64,000 nt of DNA from [Bacteroides] pectinophilus (GCA_025146925.1 CP102260.1:945001-1009000); one strand, 5' to 3'; shown: positions 17,654 through 27,868, counted from the stretch's first letter. Notes: a model not told the origin generated them from the sequence alone. Translations and numbers: made by a program.

Positions 17654-18997
17654 ATGAGAGAAAAATTAATGACTTTGTCATTGGCTGCTCTTCGTGATAT
17701 AGCCAAAGACAAGAATATCAAAGGAATAAGTTCTATGCGTAAGAATGAACTTATCGATGCAATTATTGCTGCAAGTGAAGCTGACGGAACATTGAAGCAG
17801 GAAGAGAAAGATAAGAAGATAGATAACGTACAGGAAAGACAGCAGGCGTATGAGAAGACGGCAATCAGGGAAGAAGGACCTGATGCTAACGGTATTCTTG
17901 AAGTTATGCCTGAAGGATTTGGTTTTATCAGATGCGAGAATTATCTTCCGGGTGAGAATGATGTATATGTTGCACCATCACAGATCCGCAGATTCGGACT
18001 TAAGACAGGAGATATAGTACAGGGACCGAAGCGTGCCAAGAATTCAGGAGAAAAGTTCAGTGCCATCTATCAGATTGATAAAGTTAATGGACTTCGACCT
18101 GAGGTCAACATGGCAAGACCGGCATTTGAATCGCTGACACCTATTTTCCCTAATAAGAGGATCCACCTCGAGCCTAATTCCAATTCAGTAGCGATGAGAA
18201 TAGTAGACCTTATATCTCCTATAGGAATGGGACAGAGAGGTATGATTGTATCACAGCCTAAGGCAGGTAAGACAACACTCCTTAAGCAGATTGCCAAGGC
18301 AATTACAGTTAATAATCCGGATATGTATCTTATTATCCTTCTTATTGATGAACGTCCTGAGGAAGTAACGGATATTAAGGAATCAATAGAAGGCGAGCAT
18401 GTTGATGTCATATATTCAACATTTGACGAGCTTCCGGAGAGACACAGAAGAGTATCTGAGATGGTTATAGAACGTGCCAAGAGACTTGTAGAGCAGAAGA
18501 AAGATGTAATTATCCTGCTTGACAGTATAACAAGACTTGCAAGAGCATATAATCTTACAATACAGGCAAGCGGACGAACACTGTCAGGCGGACTTGATCC
18601 GGCAGCACTCCATATGCCTAAGAGATTCTTCGGTGCGGCACGTAATATGAGAGAAGGTGGAAGCCTTACTATACTTGCAACGGCGCTTGTGGATACGGGA
18701 AGCAAGATGGACGATGTTATATTCGAGGAATTCAAGGGAACCGGCAACATGGAGCTTGTACTTGACCGTAAGCTGTCGGAGAAGAGAATATTTCCTGCAA
18801 TTGATATAGCAAAATCAAGCACAAGAAGGGATGACCTTCTGTTATCACATGATGAATATCAGGCTATGGAGATAGCAAGAAAAGCTCTCAGTGGAATGCG
18901 TGCGGATGAGGCGGCGGAGAGAATTCTTGATCTGTTCCTGCATACGAAGAATAATGCAGAATTCGTTGAGAGAGTAAAGAAAAATAAAATTTTCTAA
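17654..18997 (+). CDS. rho: Transcription termination factor Rho
   Basis: 447 residues. The N-terminal Rho/SAP helices (MTLSLAALRDIAKDKNIKGI) and cold-shock RNA-binding domain (GILEVMPEGFGFIR, YVAPSQIRRFGLKTGD) are followed by the ATPase domain with P-loop SQPKAGKTTLL, Walker B-like VIILLDSITRLARAYN and the arginine-rich C-terminus. It is a hexameric RNA translocase that ends transcription. ATG 17654 is preferred to earlier in-frame starts because GGAG at 17641-17644 lies nine bases upstream. A 50-residue charged linker between the first two domains is usual in Clostridia. Confidence 0.96.
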   Translation: MREKLMTLSLAALRDIAKDKNIKGISSMRKNELIDAIIAASEADGTLKQEEKDKKIDNVQERQQAYEKTAIREEGPDANGILEVMPEGFGFIRCENYLPGENDVYVAPSQIRRFGLKTGDIVQGPKRAKNSGEKFSAIYQIDKVNGLRPEVNMARPAFESLTPIFPNKRIHLEPNSNSVAMRIVDLISPIGMGQRGMIVSQPKAGKTTLLKQIAKAITVNNPDMYLIILLIDERPEEVTDIKESIEGEHVDVIYSTFDELPERHRRVSEMVIERAKRLVEQKKDVIILLDSITRLARAYNLTIQASGRTLSGGLDPAALHMPKRFFGAARNMREGGSLTILATALVDTGSKMDDVIFEEFKGTGNMELVLDRKLSEKRIFPAIDIAKSSTRRDDLLLSHDEYQAMEIARKALSGMRADEAAERILDLFLHTKNNAEFVERVKKNKIF

Positions 18998-19140
18998 TTT
19001 TCCTGAAAAATATATTGCATTAATAATTTGGGTATGATATACTTTAAAAGCTGTTTATCAGAAATAAGATTGGTTAGTCCAATTTTTATGATAAATTTGT
19101 TATTAACTATGAATTATCAGTAGAGTAAGAGGTGAAAGTA

Positions 19141-19347
19141 ATGAGAGAAGGAATCCATCCAGAGTACTATCAGGCAAAGGTTGTCTGCAACTGCGGCAAC
19201 GAGTTCGTAACAGGTTCAACAAAGCCTGAGATTCACGTAGAAGTTTGCTCTAAGTGTCATCCTTATTATACAGGACAGCAGAAGGCTGCTTCAGCACGTG
19301 GACGTATCGATAAGTTCAACAAGAAGTATGGTGTTGAGAGCAAGTAA
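19141..19347 (+). CDS. rpmE: 50S ribosomal protein L31
   Basis: 68 residues, zinc-binding type: the cysteine pairs are in VVCNCGNEF and [12 protein letters not shown]. It begins [16 protein letters not shown], the standard start, with AGAGGTGA upstream of ATG 19141. L31 bridges the two ribosomal subunits. The intact cysteines imply the zinc-dependent paralogue. A strong terminator follows directly. Confidence 0.97.
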   Translation: MREGIHPEYYQAKVVCNCGNEFVTGSTKPEIHVEVCSKCHPYYTGQQKAASARGRIDKFNKKYGVESK

Positions 19348-19373
19348 TTTGCACAAGAAGTTGATGGTGATAG

Positions 19374-19403
19374 GGTTGAGATTGTATAATCTCAACCTTT
19401 TTT
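19374..19403 (+). terminator. Intrinsic terminator after rpmE
   Basis: GGTTGAGATT (19374-19383) pairs perfectly with AATCTCAACC (19388-19397) around a four-base loop, followed by six T. Confidence 0.93.
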
Positions 19404-19459
19404 ACGATAAGGCAAATTACTTTTAGCGTATGGTTCGGTTGAACCAGACAGGAGGTTTC

Positions 19460-20866
19460 ATGAAGCTATCTGGAATTGGCGGTCAGGCAGTCCTTGAGGG
19501 TGTTATGATGCGTAATAAAGATAAGTATGCAATAGCTGTGCGTAAGCCGGATAATGAAATAGATGTAGTAACAAGGCAGTGCAAGTCTGACAGGAACCGT
19601 AGTAAGATCTGCAATGTTCCTATTATAAGAGGCGTGGTAAGTTTTGTTGATTCACTGGTGCTTGGAATGTCTTCACTTACTTATTCTTCAAGTTTTTACG
19701 AAGATCCCAAGGAACAGGAGCCTACCAGGGCGGATAACGTGGCAAAGGCCATATTCAGGGAAAAGCTTGATTCGGTAATTATGACAATCACAATCCTCTT
19801 TTCTGTTATTCTTGCAATTGCCCTTTTCATGGTTGCACCATATTATATATCCAGACTTCTTGCAAAGTTCATAGTATCACAGTGGGTGCTTAATCTTATA
19901 GAGGGACTTGTAAGAGTGCTTATATTCATTATATACATATTGCTTATATCGCTTATGAGTGATATAAAGCGTACATTTATGTATCATGGTGCAGAACACA
20001 AATGTATCAACTGCATCGAACATGGAATGGCACTGACAGTGGATAATGTACGTGCAAGCTCTAAGGAACATAAGAGATGTGGTACAAGCTTTATATTCCT
20101 TGTAATGTTTATTAGTGTAATATTTTTTATATTCATCCGGATGCCTAATCCATTTTTACAGATAGCAGTAAGAGTTCTCCTTGTGCCTGTAATTGCCGGT
20201 GTTTCTTATGAAGTAATCAGATGGGCAGGAAGCAGTGACAGTAAGGCAGTTATGATAGTCAGCAAGCCGGGACTGTGGCTTCAGAAGCTGACTACAAGAG
20301 AACCTGATGATTCCATGATTGAAGTTGGAATAAAGGCAGTCGAGGCTGTATTTGACTGGAAAGAATTCCTTGATGAGTACTACGATGGTGTACCGGATGA
20401 TCAGATTCCACCGGAAGCATTTTACTATGAGGATGAAGACGGTACTGCATATTCAGAGGCAGAGATTAACGAGATTGCAGATGATGGACAGGAAGCAGAG
20501 GAGCTTGATGCTGAAGGTTATCTTGAAGATGAAGTCGTGGATGAAGCTGAAGATGCGTACGAAGATGAGTCTGGTGAAAATGATGACGAGCCGGAAGATT
20601 ATGAATCAGATGAATACGAAGATGAATCGGATGATGGAATAGAGATGCTGGATGATGATTACGAGCCGGATGATGCAGATGAAACTGATGCGGATGAAGC
20701 TGATGCAGATGCGGATGAAGCCGATTCTGATGATGATGATGATGATGACAAGCAGGATTCCGACGGTATTGAGTTTGTCGATGATGAAGAAGAGGAAGAA
20801 GAGATTGGCATAGAGATGCCTATATTCAAGCAGAGGCATACGGAAGTAGGCAGAGATGACAGATAG
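19460..20866 (+). CDS. DUF1385 membrane protein with long acidic tail
   Basis: 468 residues from ATG 19460 (CAGGAGG upstream). The DUF1385 core covers about residues 1-300: GGQAVLEGVMMRNKDKYAIA at the N-terminus, two membrane segments (about 105-130 and 150-172), YHGAEHKCINCIEHG, and two more helices near 210-250. The family usually lies beside prmC/prfA and rpmE, as here; its role is unknown. The C-terminal 150 residues are almost entirely Asp/Glu with alanine and serine, including a DDDDDDD run. This is much longer than the short tail of most relatives. It overlaps prmC by 11 bases. Confidence 0.88.
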   Translation: MKLSGIGGQAVLEGVMMRNKDKYAIAVRKPDNEIDVVTRQCKSDRNRSKICNVPIIRGVVSFVDSLVLGMSSLTYSSSFYEDPKEQEPTRADNVAKAIFREKLDSVIMTITILFSVILAIALFMVAPYYISRLLAKFIVSQWVLNLIEGLVRVLIFIIYILLISLMSDIKRTFMYHGAEHKCINCIEHGMALTVDNVRASSKEHKRCGTSFIFLVMFISVIFFIFIRMPNPFLQIAVRVLLVPVIAGVSYEVIRWAGSSDSKAVMIVSKPGLWLQKLTTREPDDSMIEVGIKAVEAVFDWKEFLDEYYDGVPDDQIPPEAFYYEDEDGTAYSEAEINEIADDGQEAEELDAEGYLEDEVVDEAEDAYEDESGENDDEPEDYESDEYEDESDDGIEMLDDDYEPDDADETDADEADADADEADSDDDDDDDKQDSDGIEFVDDEEEEEEIGIEMPIFKQRHTEVGRDDR

Positions 20867-21725
20867 TACCGCACCGAAGCTGACATACAGACAGATGTGT
20901 CATAATGGTGCCGCAATACTTGCAGATGCCGGAATTACGGATGCGGAGTATGACAGCTTTGCACTGCTGGAGTATATTACAGGAATGGACAGGACTGCAT
21001 ATATCCTTAATGGGAGCAAATCAGTCCCCGAAGATATAGCTGAGCGTTATGACGCTGTTATTGACAGACGTTCATCGCATATCCCGTTGCAGCATATTAC
21101 AGGGCAGGCATGGTTCTACGGACGCGGCTTTAATGTAAACAGTGATGTGCTGGTTCCGCGTCAGGACACAGAGGTGCTTGTATCAGAGGCGTTAAAAGTA
21201 ATTAATGCCAAAGATTCAGTACTCGATATGTGTACAGGATCCGGCTGCATTATAATAACGCTTGCTCTGGAGAAGAAGCTCGGACGTGCTTTAGGAGCAG
21301 ATATATCTGAGGCTGCGCTTAAGGTCGCCTCGGGTAACAGGGAAAAGCTTGGGGCAGATGATGTTACATTTGTAAAAAGCAACATTTTCTCTGATATAAA
21401 TGTTAATGATGATGAATTGTTTGATGTAATAGTGTCGAATCCTCCGTATATTGCTACCGGAGAGATTGAGACACTCACTGAAGAGGTGAGAATTCATGAT
21501 CCGTATATAGCACTAGACGGATTAGAGGATGGACTGCACTTTTACAGGGAGATAACACAGCAGTCCATGAATTACATTAAGTCAGGCGGATGGCTGCTGT
21601 ATGAGATTGGCTGCACGCAGGCGCATGATGTCAGTGATATAATGTCAGAATATGGTTATAGTAATATAAAAGTTATAAAAGACCTTGCAGGTCTTGACCG
21701 TGTGGTTATGGGTCAGAGATTATAA
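20856..21725 (+). CDS. prmC: Release factor glutamine methyltransferase
   Basis: 289 residues. PrmC methylates the glutamine of the GGQ loop of release factors, which raises termination efficiency; its substrate RF1 is the next gene. The N-terminal helical domain is followed by the SAM-binding VLDMCTGSGCIIITLALE and the catalytic NPPY motif in VIVSNPPYIA. The length is normal. The start lies inside the end of the DUF1385 gene, so translation is coupled. Confidence 0.95.
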   Translation: MTDSTAPKLTYRQMCHNGAAILADAGITDAEYDSFALLEYITGMDRTAYILNGSKSVPEDIAERYDAVIDRRSSHIPLQHITGQAWFYGRGFNVNSDVLVPRQDTEVLVSEALKVINAKDSVLDMCTGSGCIIITLALEKKLGRALGADISEAALKVASGNREKLGADDVTFVKSNIFSDINVNDDELFDVIVSNPPYIATGEIETLTEEVRIHDPYIALDGLEDGLHFYREITQQSMNYIKSGGWLLYEIGCTQAHDVSDIMSEYGYSNIKVIKDLAGLDRVVMGQRL

Positions 21726-21746
21726 GAGCCTGCAGAATGGATATTA

Positions 21747-21773
21747 GATTGAAAAAACAGAATTTTTTCAATC
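21747..21773 (+). terminator. Weak hairpin between prmC and prfA
   Basis: GATTGAAAAAA (21747-21757) pairs with TTTTTTCAATC (21763-21773) around five bases. The T run lies inside the stem, so it may attenuate rather than terminate. Confidence 0.4.
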
Positions 21774-21837
21774 GCAAGATTTGTGCTTGCACACAAACTT
21801 GAGATGCCCGGAAAGACGGGCAGGAATGGAGATTAGT

Positions 21838-22917
21838 ATGGAGATATTTGGAAGATTGGAAGATCTTGTACATCGTTATGAGGATATCACGCTCGAGCTG
21901 AGTAATCCTGATGTAGTTAATGATCAGAAGAGATTTCGTGATTTGATGAAAGAGCAGAATGACATTACACCTATTGTTAATGCCTATAATGAATACAAGT
22001 CATGCAAGCAGAATATAGAGGATAGTCTTACGATGCTTGACGAGGAGAACGACGAGGAACTTAAGGAGCTTGCCAAGGAAGAGCTTAATGATTCTAAGAA
22101 GCGCGCAGAAGAGCTTGAGAACGAGCTTAAGATACTGCTCCTTCCTAAGGACCCTAATGATGATAAAGATATAATCGTTGAGATCCGTGCCGGCGCAGGC
22201 GGTGATGAGGCAGCACTTTTTGCTGCGGAGCTTTTCCGCATGTATACTCATTACGCTGAGAGCCGCAGATGGAAGGTTGAGGTTGTCAACTCTGACGAGA
22301 CCGGTATCGGCGGTATGAAGGAAATTGAATTCATGGTAAAGGGACAGGGTGCATACTCAGTGCTTAAGTATGAGAGCGGCGTTCACCGTGTACAGCGTGT
22401 ACCTGAGACTGAATCTGGCGGACGTATCCATACATCTACGGCGACTGTAGCGGTTATGCCAGAGGCAGAGGAAGTTGATGTCCAGATTGATGAGAAGGAT
22501 ATCCGTATAGATGTTATGCGTGCTTCAGGTAATGGTGGCCAGTGTGTAAATACAACCGACTCGGCTGTGCGTCTTACTCACTATCCTACAGGAATTGTCA
22601 TCTACAGCCAGACAGAGAAGTCACAGATTCAGAACAAGGAGAAGGCATTTGCACTCTTAAGGGCAAAGCTGTATGATATGGAATGCCAGAAGGCACATGA
22701 CGCAGAGGCTGATGCCAGACGAAGCCAGATTGGAACGGGTGACCGTTCTGAGAAGATAAGAACCTACAACTTCCCACAGGGACGAGTTACAGACCACAGA
22801 ATAGGTCTTACACTTTATAAGCTTGATAAGATTATGGATGGTGACATTCAGGAAATCATTGACGCATGTATTGCGGCTGACCAGGCTGCCAAGCTGGCGA
22901 AGATGGGTGAAAACTAA
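21838..22917 (+). CDS. prfA: Peptide chain release factor 1
   Basis: 359 residues. RF1 recognises UAA and UAG and releases the nascent chain. The catalytic loop is visible as [19 protein letters not shown] and the domain start as [20 protein letters not shown]. The tripeptide anticodon position reads PET in [20 protein letters not shown], the RF1-type sequence. ATG 21838 with GGAG seven bases before it gives the usual length; upstream in-frame starts at 21781 and 21826 are less likely. Confidence 0.96.
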   Translation: MEIFGRLEDLVHRYEDITLELSNPDVVNDQKRFRDLMKEQNDITPIVNAYNEYKSCKQNIEDSLTMLDEENDEELKELAKEELNDSKKRAEELENELKILLLPKDPNDDKDIIVEIRAGAGGDEAALFAAELFRMYTHYAESRRWKVEVVNSDETGIGGMKEIEFMVKGQGAYSVLKYESGVHRVQRVPETESGGRIHTSTATVAVMPEAEEVDVQIDEKDIRIDVMRASGNGGQCVNTTDSAVRLTHYPTGIVIYSQTEKSQIQNKEKAFALLRAKLYDMECQKAHDAEADARRSQIGTGDRSEKIRTYNFPQGRVTDHRIGLTLYKLDKIMDGDIQEIIDACIAADQAAKLAKMGEN

Positions 22918-22936
22918 ATATTATATAAGAATATTG

Positions 22937-22980
22937 AAAGACGGACTTTGATACCGGGTGGTGTTGGGGGACGTCTTTTT
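22937..22980 (+). terminator. Terminator after prfA
   Basis: AAAGACG (22937-22943) pairs with CGTCTTT (22972-22978) followed by TT; the long loop may hold further pairing. It ends the rpmE-prfA gene block. The next 240 bases up to 23222 are AT-rich and hold no gene; they should include the promoter of the defence operon. Confidence 0.6.
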
Positions 22981-23222
22981 ATGTTGGTAACAATATTTTA
23001 AATGAAATATTTTGTATAACGTATAAAATATATTGTGTGTTGTAAGAAATTTATGATACAGATGAAATCGTTAATGATTTGTGATACAATTATATTAAGA
23101 TTTATATATTTAATACATATTACAGATAATAATAAACTATAAGCTGTTTTACAACTGATTTGTAATACTTAATCAGAACACCGATGGACCGGGGGAGTGT
23201 TTAGTAAGGAGTTGGCTGATAT

Positions 23223-26200
23223 ATGAATGCGATAAGTTCCAATGAGCAGATGATACAGAAAATTAATGAAGTTCTCCAGAACAAGAAGGATGCAATAGTG
23301 AATATTGTAAATGACAAGCTGACGATATCAGTATTCTCCTTGCTTGAGAAGAACCTGCAGAATGTGAAAGAGATTAATTTTGTTATTCGTGATGTGAAGT
23401 TCCTGCCACATCAGTCAGAGATAGCTCACGAATTTGAGATTAATCCTACAGATGTACTGTTTAATGCTTATGATATTACAGAGAAAAACAAGTTACAGCA
23501 TTTTTCCAAAGCTAGGAGTATGCATGATTTTATCGAGAAGCACGTTAATATTCGTAAGGTCAATGCAGGTATTCGCATAGGTGGAAATATCTTGATAATA
23601 GATGATGACTTTATGATTCAGGGTAGCTCCTCGCTCGAAGTTTCAAAGAAAAGCAGCAGAGATGCTTTCAGTAATATTAACTTTGACACGATATTAAATG
23701 GTAGTGCTGATAAGGAGCAGATTCTGGCAGCTTTAGAAACCTTTAAGAAGATTTGGTTCAATGAACAGGTGTCTGTAGATTACAAGGATGAATTGCTTGC
23801 GAGTTTGCAATATGTATATAAGGAGCATGCTCCAGAGTTTCTGTATTATTTTACATTGAATGAGTTGTTTGGTAATCAGCTTGATGCCGGGGTAGAGCGT
23901 TTTGAAAGAGACAGTGTCAGATTTAAAAAGACAGAGATTTGGAATGCATTATATGATTTCCAAAAGGATTGCGTAGTATCTGCAATTCGTAAGCTCAATA
24001 CTTATGGTGGATGCATTATTGCAGATTCAGTAGGTCTTGGTAAGACGTTTGAGGCTCTGGCGATTATAAAGTATTTTGAAATCGGAATGAACAGAGTTCT
24101 TGTACTGACTCCTGCAAAACTCTATGACAACTGGAATTCTTTCAGAGGAGATTATAAGGATTCATTTTTACATGAGACATTTAATTACAGAATTATGTTG
24201 CATACTGATTTGTCCAGATATAGCGGAATGTCAAGATCAGGACAAGATCTCAAAAAGTTTGACTGGGGATTATATGACCTTGTAGTTATTGACGAGTCAC
24301 ATAATTTCCGTAATAGAAATGACAGATATGATGATAACGACCAGCTGATAATGACACGATATGCAAGATTAATGCAGGATGTTATTAAGCATGGAAATAA
24401 TAATACAAAGGTGCTGATGTTGTCAGCTACTCCTGTAAATAATAGCTTGGTAGATTTGAAAAATCAGATAAGCATTATTACAAGAGATACAGATTCTGCA
24501 TTTGAAGAACAGGGCATCACGAGTGTTGAAAATCTTTTGCGTAGGACTTCAGCAAGTATCAATGCATGGGAAAAGATTCCACATCATCAGAAAGACCAGT
24601 TGTTGGATAGTCTGCCATCAGATTTCTATAAGTTGCTGGAACTTATGACGATATCACGAAGCAGAAAGCATATTACCAGTTATTATGGTGATAAGGGAGT
24701 AGGTCAGTTCCCGGAGAAGAACAAACCAGATACATATAATAGCGATATTGATACAAAGAAGGAACTTTTACATTTCAGAGAGACCAATGAGCTTCTTGAA
24801 GCCTTGATTCTCAGTGTTTATACGCCTACAAGGTACATCAAGGAAGAATACAAGAAGCTGTACATTGAAAAGTATTCCCTCAAAGGTAAGCATGGTGGAG
24901 ACATGAACTTCGATACACAGGCGAATGGTATGATTATTCTTCATAGATTCAATCTGTTTAAGCGTTTGGAAAGTTCTGTGTATTCCTTTGAAGAAACGCT
25001 CCGTAGACTGTTAGAAAGAATTGAGCGTACAGAACAATTATTGTTGAAAGGAAGCGGGAATGTATCTGAGGAAGATGCAGATTTTGATGACAACGATTCA
25101 GAGGATGTATATATTGAAGGAAAATATGAGATAGATGTCAAACATTTAAGAGTGGATGACTACTTGGAAGACTTAGCCAGCGATAAATATATTATTGCTG
25201 AGATTCATAAAAGTGCAAAGCGTATCCTTGATGAGCAGAGAGACCAGAAGCTTCAAGATCTTATGGGCATTTTGGAAAGAAAGGTCAGAGAAACTCCATA
25301 CAATGCTGGCAATCGCAAGGTTATTATATTTACGGCGTTTGCGGATACAGCAGATTATTTGTATAACAGTCTTTCAGAACATATGAAGGACTTAGGGGTA
25401 TATTCAGCTTGCATTACAGGCAAGAGAGTTGTTACTAATAACAGGAATGTTGACAGTGATTTCAATTCAGTATTATGTGCGTTCTCGCCAGTATCGAAGA
25501 TGAAAAAAGAGATACCTGCAGAAGAGCAAATTGATTTATTGATTGGAACAGATTGTATTTCAGAAGGTCAGAACTTACAGGATTGCGACACTGTAATTAA
25601 CTTTGATATTCAGTGGAACCCAGTATCTTTGATACAGAGATTTGGTCGTATTGACCGTATAGGAAGTAAGAATACAAATATCCAAATGATAAATTTCTTC
25701 CCTAACATGGAGTTGAATGAGTATCTTGGACTTGAAGCACGAGTCAAAGGAAAAATGACAACATTGAATTTGGTATCTACTGGTGATGAAGACGTGCTTA
25801 CTCCTGAGATGAATGATTTCAATTTCAGAAAGCGTCAGCTCGAACGACTGAAGGATGAAGTTATTGATATAGAGGATGCAAACGACAATATTTCTCTTAC
25901 TGATTTGAACATGAATGAGTATTTGAATGAGTTGTCGGAATACATTCAAAATGTACCAGAGATTAAGAAAGTTCCAAAAGGTGTGTATTCTGTAACAGAC
26001 GGAGATAATGCTGGGGTACTATTCTGCTTCAAGCATCGCAACGATGCAAATAAGCCTAAATCTGACAGCTCTTTGTATCCATATTACCTCATATATATGA
26101 GAAATGATGGAGAGGTACTCTTTGGAAATGGACAGGCTAGGGAAGTGGTAAAGCAGTTCCGTAAGCTATGCTATGGCAAGAGCAAACCTGTCATGGAACT

Positions 26201-26405
26201 ATTTCAAAAATTCTTTGTACGCACCAATAATGCCAAGGATATGCAGTTCTATTCAGACCTGCTTAATAAAGCGATAAAATCAATCAAGGGCGAAGAGGAG
26301 TCAAAGGCTACTCAGCTTATGTTTGATTTTGGCGGATTTAATAATGCCTTTGCCGATGAAACTGCTGATGATTTTGAATTGATTTCATTCTTGGTGGTTG
26401 AATAA
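23223..26405 (+). CDS. SNF2-family helicase with N-terminal PLD-like domain
   Basis: 1060 residues. The N-terminal 140 residues include the PLD-like half site NILIIDDDFMIQGSSSLEV. The helicase core follows: DFQKDCVVSAI, Walker A DSVGLGKT (268-275), DESH box (357-360) and SATP (401-404). An insert of about 300 residues comes next, then the second RecA lobe with VIIFTAFADTADYL, GTDCISEGQNLQDCD and IQRFGRIDRIG. It is a superfamily 2 translocase on duplex DNA. Genes of this kind sit beside DUF4391 and type III-like Mod/Res genes in many bacteria, so a role in phage defence is likely. All motor motifs are intact. It starts the operon. Confidence 0.88.
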   Translation: MNAISSNEQMIQKINEVLQNKKDAIVNIVNDKLTISVFSLLEKNLQNVKEINFVIRDVKFLPHQSEIAHEFEINPTDVLFNAYDITEKNKLQHFSKARSMHDFIEKHVNIRKVNAGIRIGGNILIIDDDFMIQGSSSLEVSKKSSRDAFSNINFDTILNGSADKEQILAALETFKKIWFNEQVSVDYKDELLASLQYVYKEHAPEFLYYFTLNELFGNQLDAGVERFERDSVRFKKTEIWNALYDFQKDCVVSAIRKLNTYGGCIIADSVGLGKTFEALAIIKYFEIGMNRVLVLTPAKLYDNWNSFRGDYKDSFLHETFNYRIMLHTDLSRYSGMSRSGQDLKKFDWGLYDLVVIDESHNFRNRNDRYDDNDQLIMTRYARLMQDVIKHGNNNTKVLMLSATPVNNSLVDLKNQISIITRDTDSAFEEQGITSVENLLRRTSASINAWEKIPHHQKDQLLDSLPSDFYKLLELMTISRSRKHITSYYGDKGVGQFPEKNKPDTYNSDIDTKKELLHFRETNELLEALILSVYTPTRYIKEEYKKLYIEKYSLKGKHGGDMNFDTQANGMIILHRFNLFKRLESSVYSFEETLRRLLERIERTEQLLLKGSGNVSEEDADFDDNDSEDVYIEGKYEIDVKHLRVDDYLEDLASDKYIIAEIHKSAKRILDEQRDQKLQDLMGILERKVRETPYNAGNRKVIIFTAFADTADYLYNSLSEHMKDLGVYSACITGKRVVTNNRNVDSDFNSVLCAFSPVSKMKKEIPAEEQIDLLIGTDCISEGQNLQDCDTVINFDIQWNPVSLIQRFGRIDRIGSKNTNIQMINFFPNMELNEYLGLEARVKGKMTTLNLVSTGDEDVLTPEMNDFNFRKRQLERLKDEVIDIEDANDNISLTDLNMNEYLNELSEYIQNVPEIKKVPKGVYSVTDGDNAGVLFCFKHRNDANKPKSDSSLYPYYLIYMRNDGEVLFGNGQAREVVKQFRKLCYGKSKPVMELFQKFFVRTNNAKDMQFYSDLLNKAIKSIKGEEESKATQLMFDFGGFNNAFADETADDFELISFLVVE

Positions 26406-26420
26406 ATATAGGAGCAAATA

Positions 26421-27122
26421 ATGAATATTAATACATGTGAAGCGCTTTTAGCAGAACTTCAAATAATGCAGTTTAAGTTTGAGTCTTTAAATGGTCAAAA
26501 TAAGGAAAATAATATTGCAAACATCGTTAGTACTCTTAAGAAATGTGATATTGTAACACCGAAGAAGGAAAAATGGTATAGGGCAAGGGAAATACAAAAT
26601 AATGATGAAAATATTATATATAATGAGGTTGGAATACCAATAAGAGGATATGATTCTGAACAATCTGGGGTAGCACCTGCAAGATATATTTCAGAAGGTA
26701 GAGCGAATGATAAAAATGAGCAGGTTCTGTATGTTGCAGAAGATCAAAATACGGCTTTAAAGGAAATAAAAACGGTTAAAGATAGTTATATTTCTTTATC
26801 ATATTGCGTTTTAAATAAGAATATAAGACTATTAGATTTTTCACCATACTCAAATAATGAACTTGAAGGATATGCAAATAATCAGTTTAACGATGGTACA
26901 TATAAAATGATTTTTGTTGAAATACAAAGAATATTGACATTGCCGGAATATTCAGAAAACGAATATGTTATTTCAAGGAAATTGGTTAGATTAATAAAAG
27001 AGAATATAAAAGCATCAGGAATGCTATATATTTCACATTACACTGGAAAAAAGAATATAGCTATTTGGGATAATAATAAATTCATAACTTTTTCTGAAGG
27101 AAAAGTTGTACAGGGCATTTAA
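26421..27122 (+). CDS. RES-domain protein (NAD-degrading toxin-like)
   Basis: 233 residues. The three RES residues appear in order: Arg in KWYRAREI (about residue 54), Glu in LYVAEDQNTALKEI (115) and Ser in ASGMLYIS (205). RES toxins such as those of RES-Xre pairs break down NAD+. The first 45 residues are an extra helical stretch. No Xre-like antitoxin gene lies beside it. The ribosome site AGGAG lies eight bases upstream, and the gene starts 15 bases after the helicase, so it is part of the same operon. NAD depletion as an infection response is an inference from family and place. Confidence 0.72.
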   Translation: MNINTCEALLAELQIMQFKFESLNGQNKENNIANIVSTLKKCDIVTPKKEKWYRAREIQNNDENIIYNEVGIPIRGYDSEQSGVAPARYISEGRANDKNEQVLYVAEDQNTALKEIKTVKDSYISLSYCVLNKNIRLLDFSPYSNNELEGYANNQFNDGTYKMIFVEIQRILTLPEYSENEYVISRKLVRLIKENIKASGMLYISHYTGKKNIAIWDNNKFITFSEGKVVQGI

Positions 27123-27136
27123 GGAAAGAGAGTATT

Positions 27137-27868
27137 ATGTTTGGATTGCCAGATACATATAGAGTAAATGTTGATGTGGCTTTAAAAGATTTTATTCCGA
27201 AGGCTTTAAAGCCTAATGACAAAAAGAGAATAAAAGATGCTATTGAGTCTGTAAGGCTTGATTATCAGATTGCTGGAGAAGAGATTCCATCCGTAAACAA
27301 TGAAGAGTATCGTTGTCAGGTCATACAGTTTTATGATATTGAAGTGATAAACATTAAGGATGCAAATTTTCTTGCATCCACTTATCAGAACCTTATAAAA
27401 CCTTTATGTGTGATTCATATGCATGATACAAATGATGAAGTTTATTCAATGGCAATAAAGCGACTTAGCCAGATTGATGATATGCAAATTGTTGTAGAGC
27501 AGATGCTGCTTACAGATAAATATATGCTAGGTATTCCTGACAGTAACAGGGATAGACTTATGGCATATATGAATTATGCCACAGTAAAGAATAAGATAGA
27601 CAAAGTACAGCTTTACAAAGAGTGGTTTTATAAAGCATATATGGTTGTTAATGAGAAAGCCTATATCCACACAGACAAATTGTTGGATGGCAATAGTTGG
27701 TATGATGCTGACAGAACTGCAAGAATATGCCAGAAATATGTAGAGCTGGTAACGTCCAGGGGTAGATTAAAAACAGCAGTTACTAATGCCGAAAAGATGA
27801 AACTCAATAAAGAGATTAAAACAGAAATATGTCAATTAACAGAACTTGGAGGTGTACAGGATGATTAG
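27137..27868 (+). CDS. DUF4391 protein
   Basis: 243 residues. It begins MFGLPDTYRVNVDVALKDFI and contains KRIKDAIESVRLDYQIAG and VIQFYDIEV, the pattern of DUF4391, a family found between SNF2 helicases and type III-like methylases. A central region carries LYKEWFYKAYMV, matching the family's W-rich end; the last 50 residues are a charged helix. No catalytic motif is known. The family is thought to be a subunit of the defence complex. The stop overlaps the next start by eight bases. Confidence 0.78.
   Translation: MFGLPDTYRVNVDVALKDFIPKALKPNDKKRIKDAIESVRLDYQIAGEEIPSVNNEEYRCQVIQFYDIEVINIKDANFLASTYQNLIKPLCVIHMHDTNDEVYSMAIKRLSQIDDMQIVVEQMLLTDKYMLGIPDSNRDRLMAYMNYATVKNKIDKVQLYKEWFYKAYMVVNEKAYIHTDKLLDGNSWYDADRTARICQKYVELVTSRGRLKTAVTNAEKMKLNKEIKTEICQLTELGGVQDD

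Noticed and set aside
18070-18822. Minus-strand frame of 250 codons
   Set aside because: It is antisense to rho and serine-rich, a codon-usage artefact.
20659-20760. CRISPR-like repeats
   Set aside because: The GAT-rich repetition is in-frame coding for an acidic tail, without spacers.
20606-20916. Minus-strand serine/isoleucine-rich frames
   Set aside because: They are the antisense of the acidic repeat tail of the DUF1385 gene.
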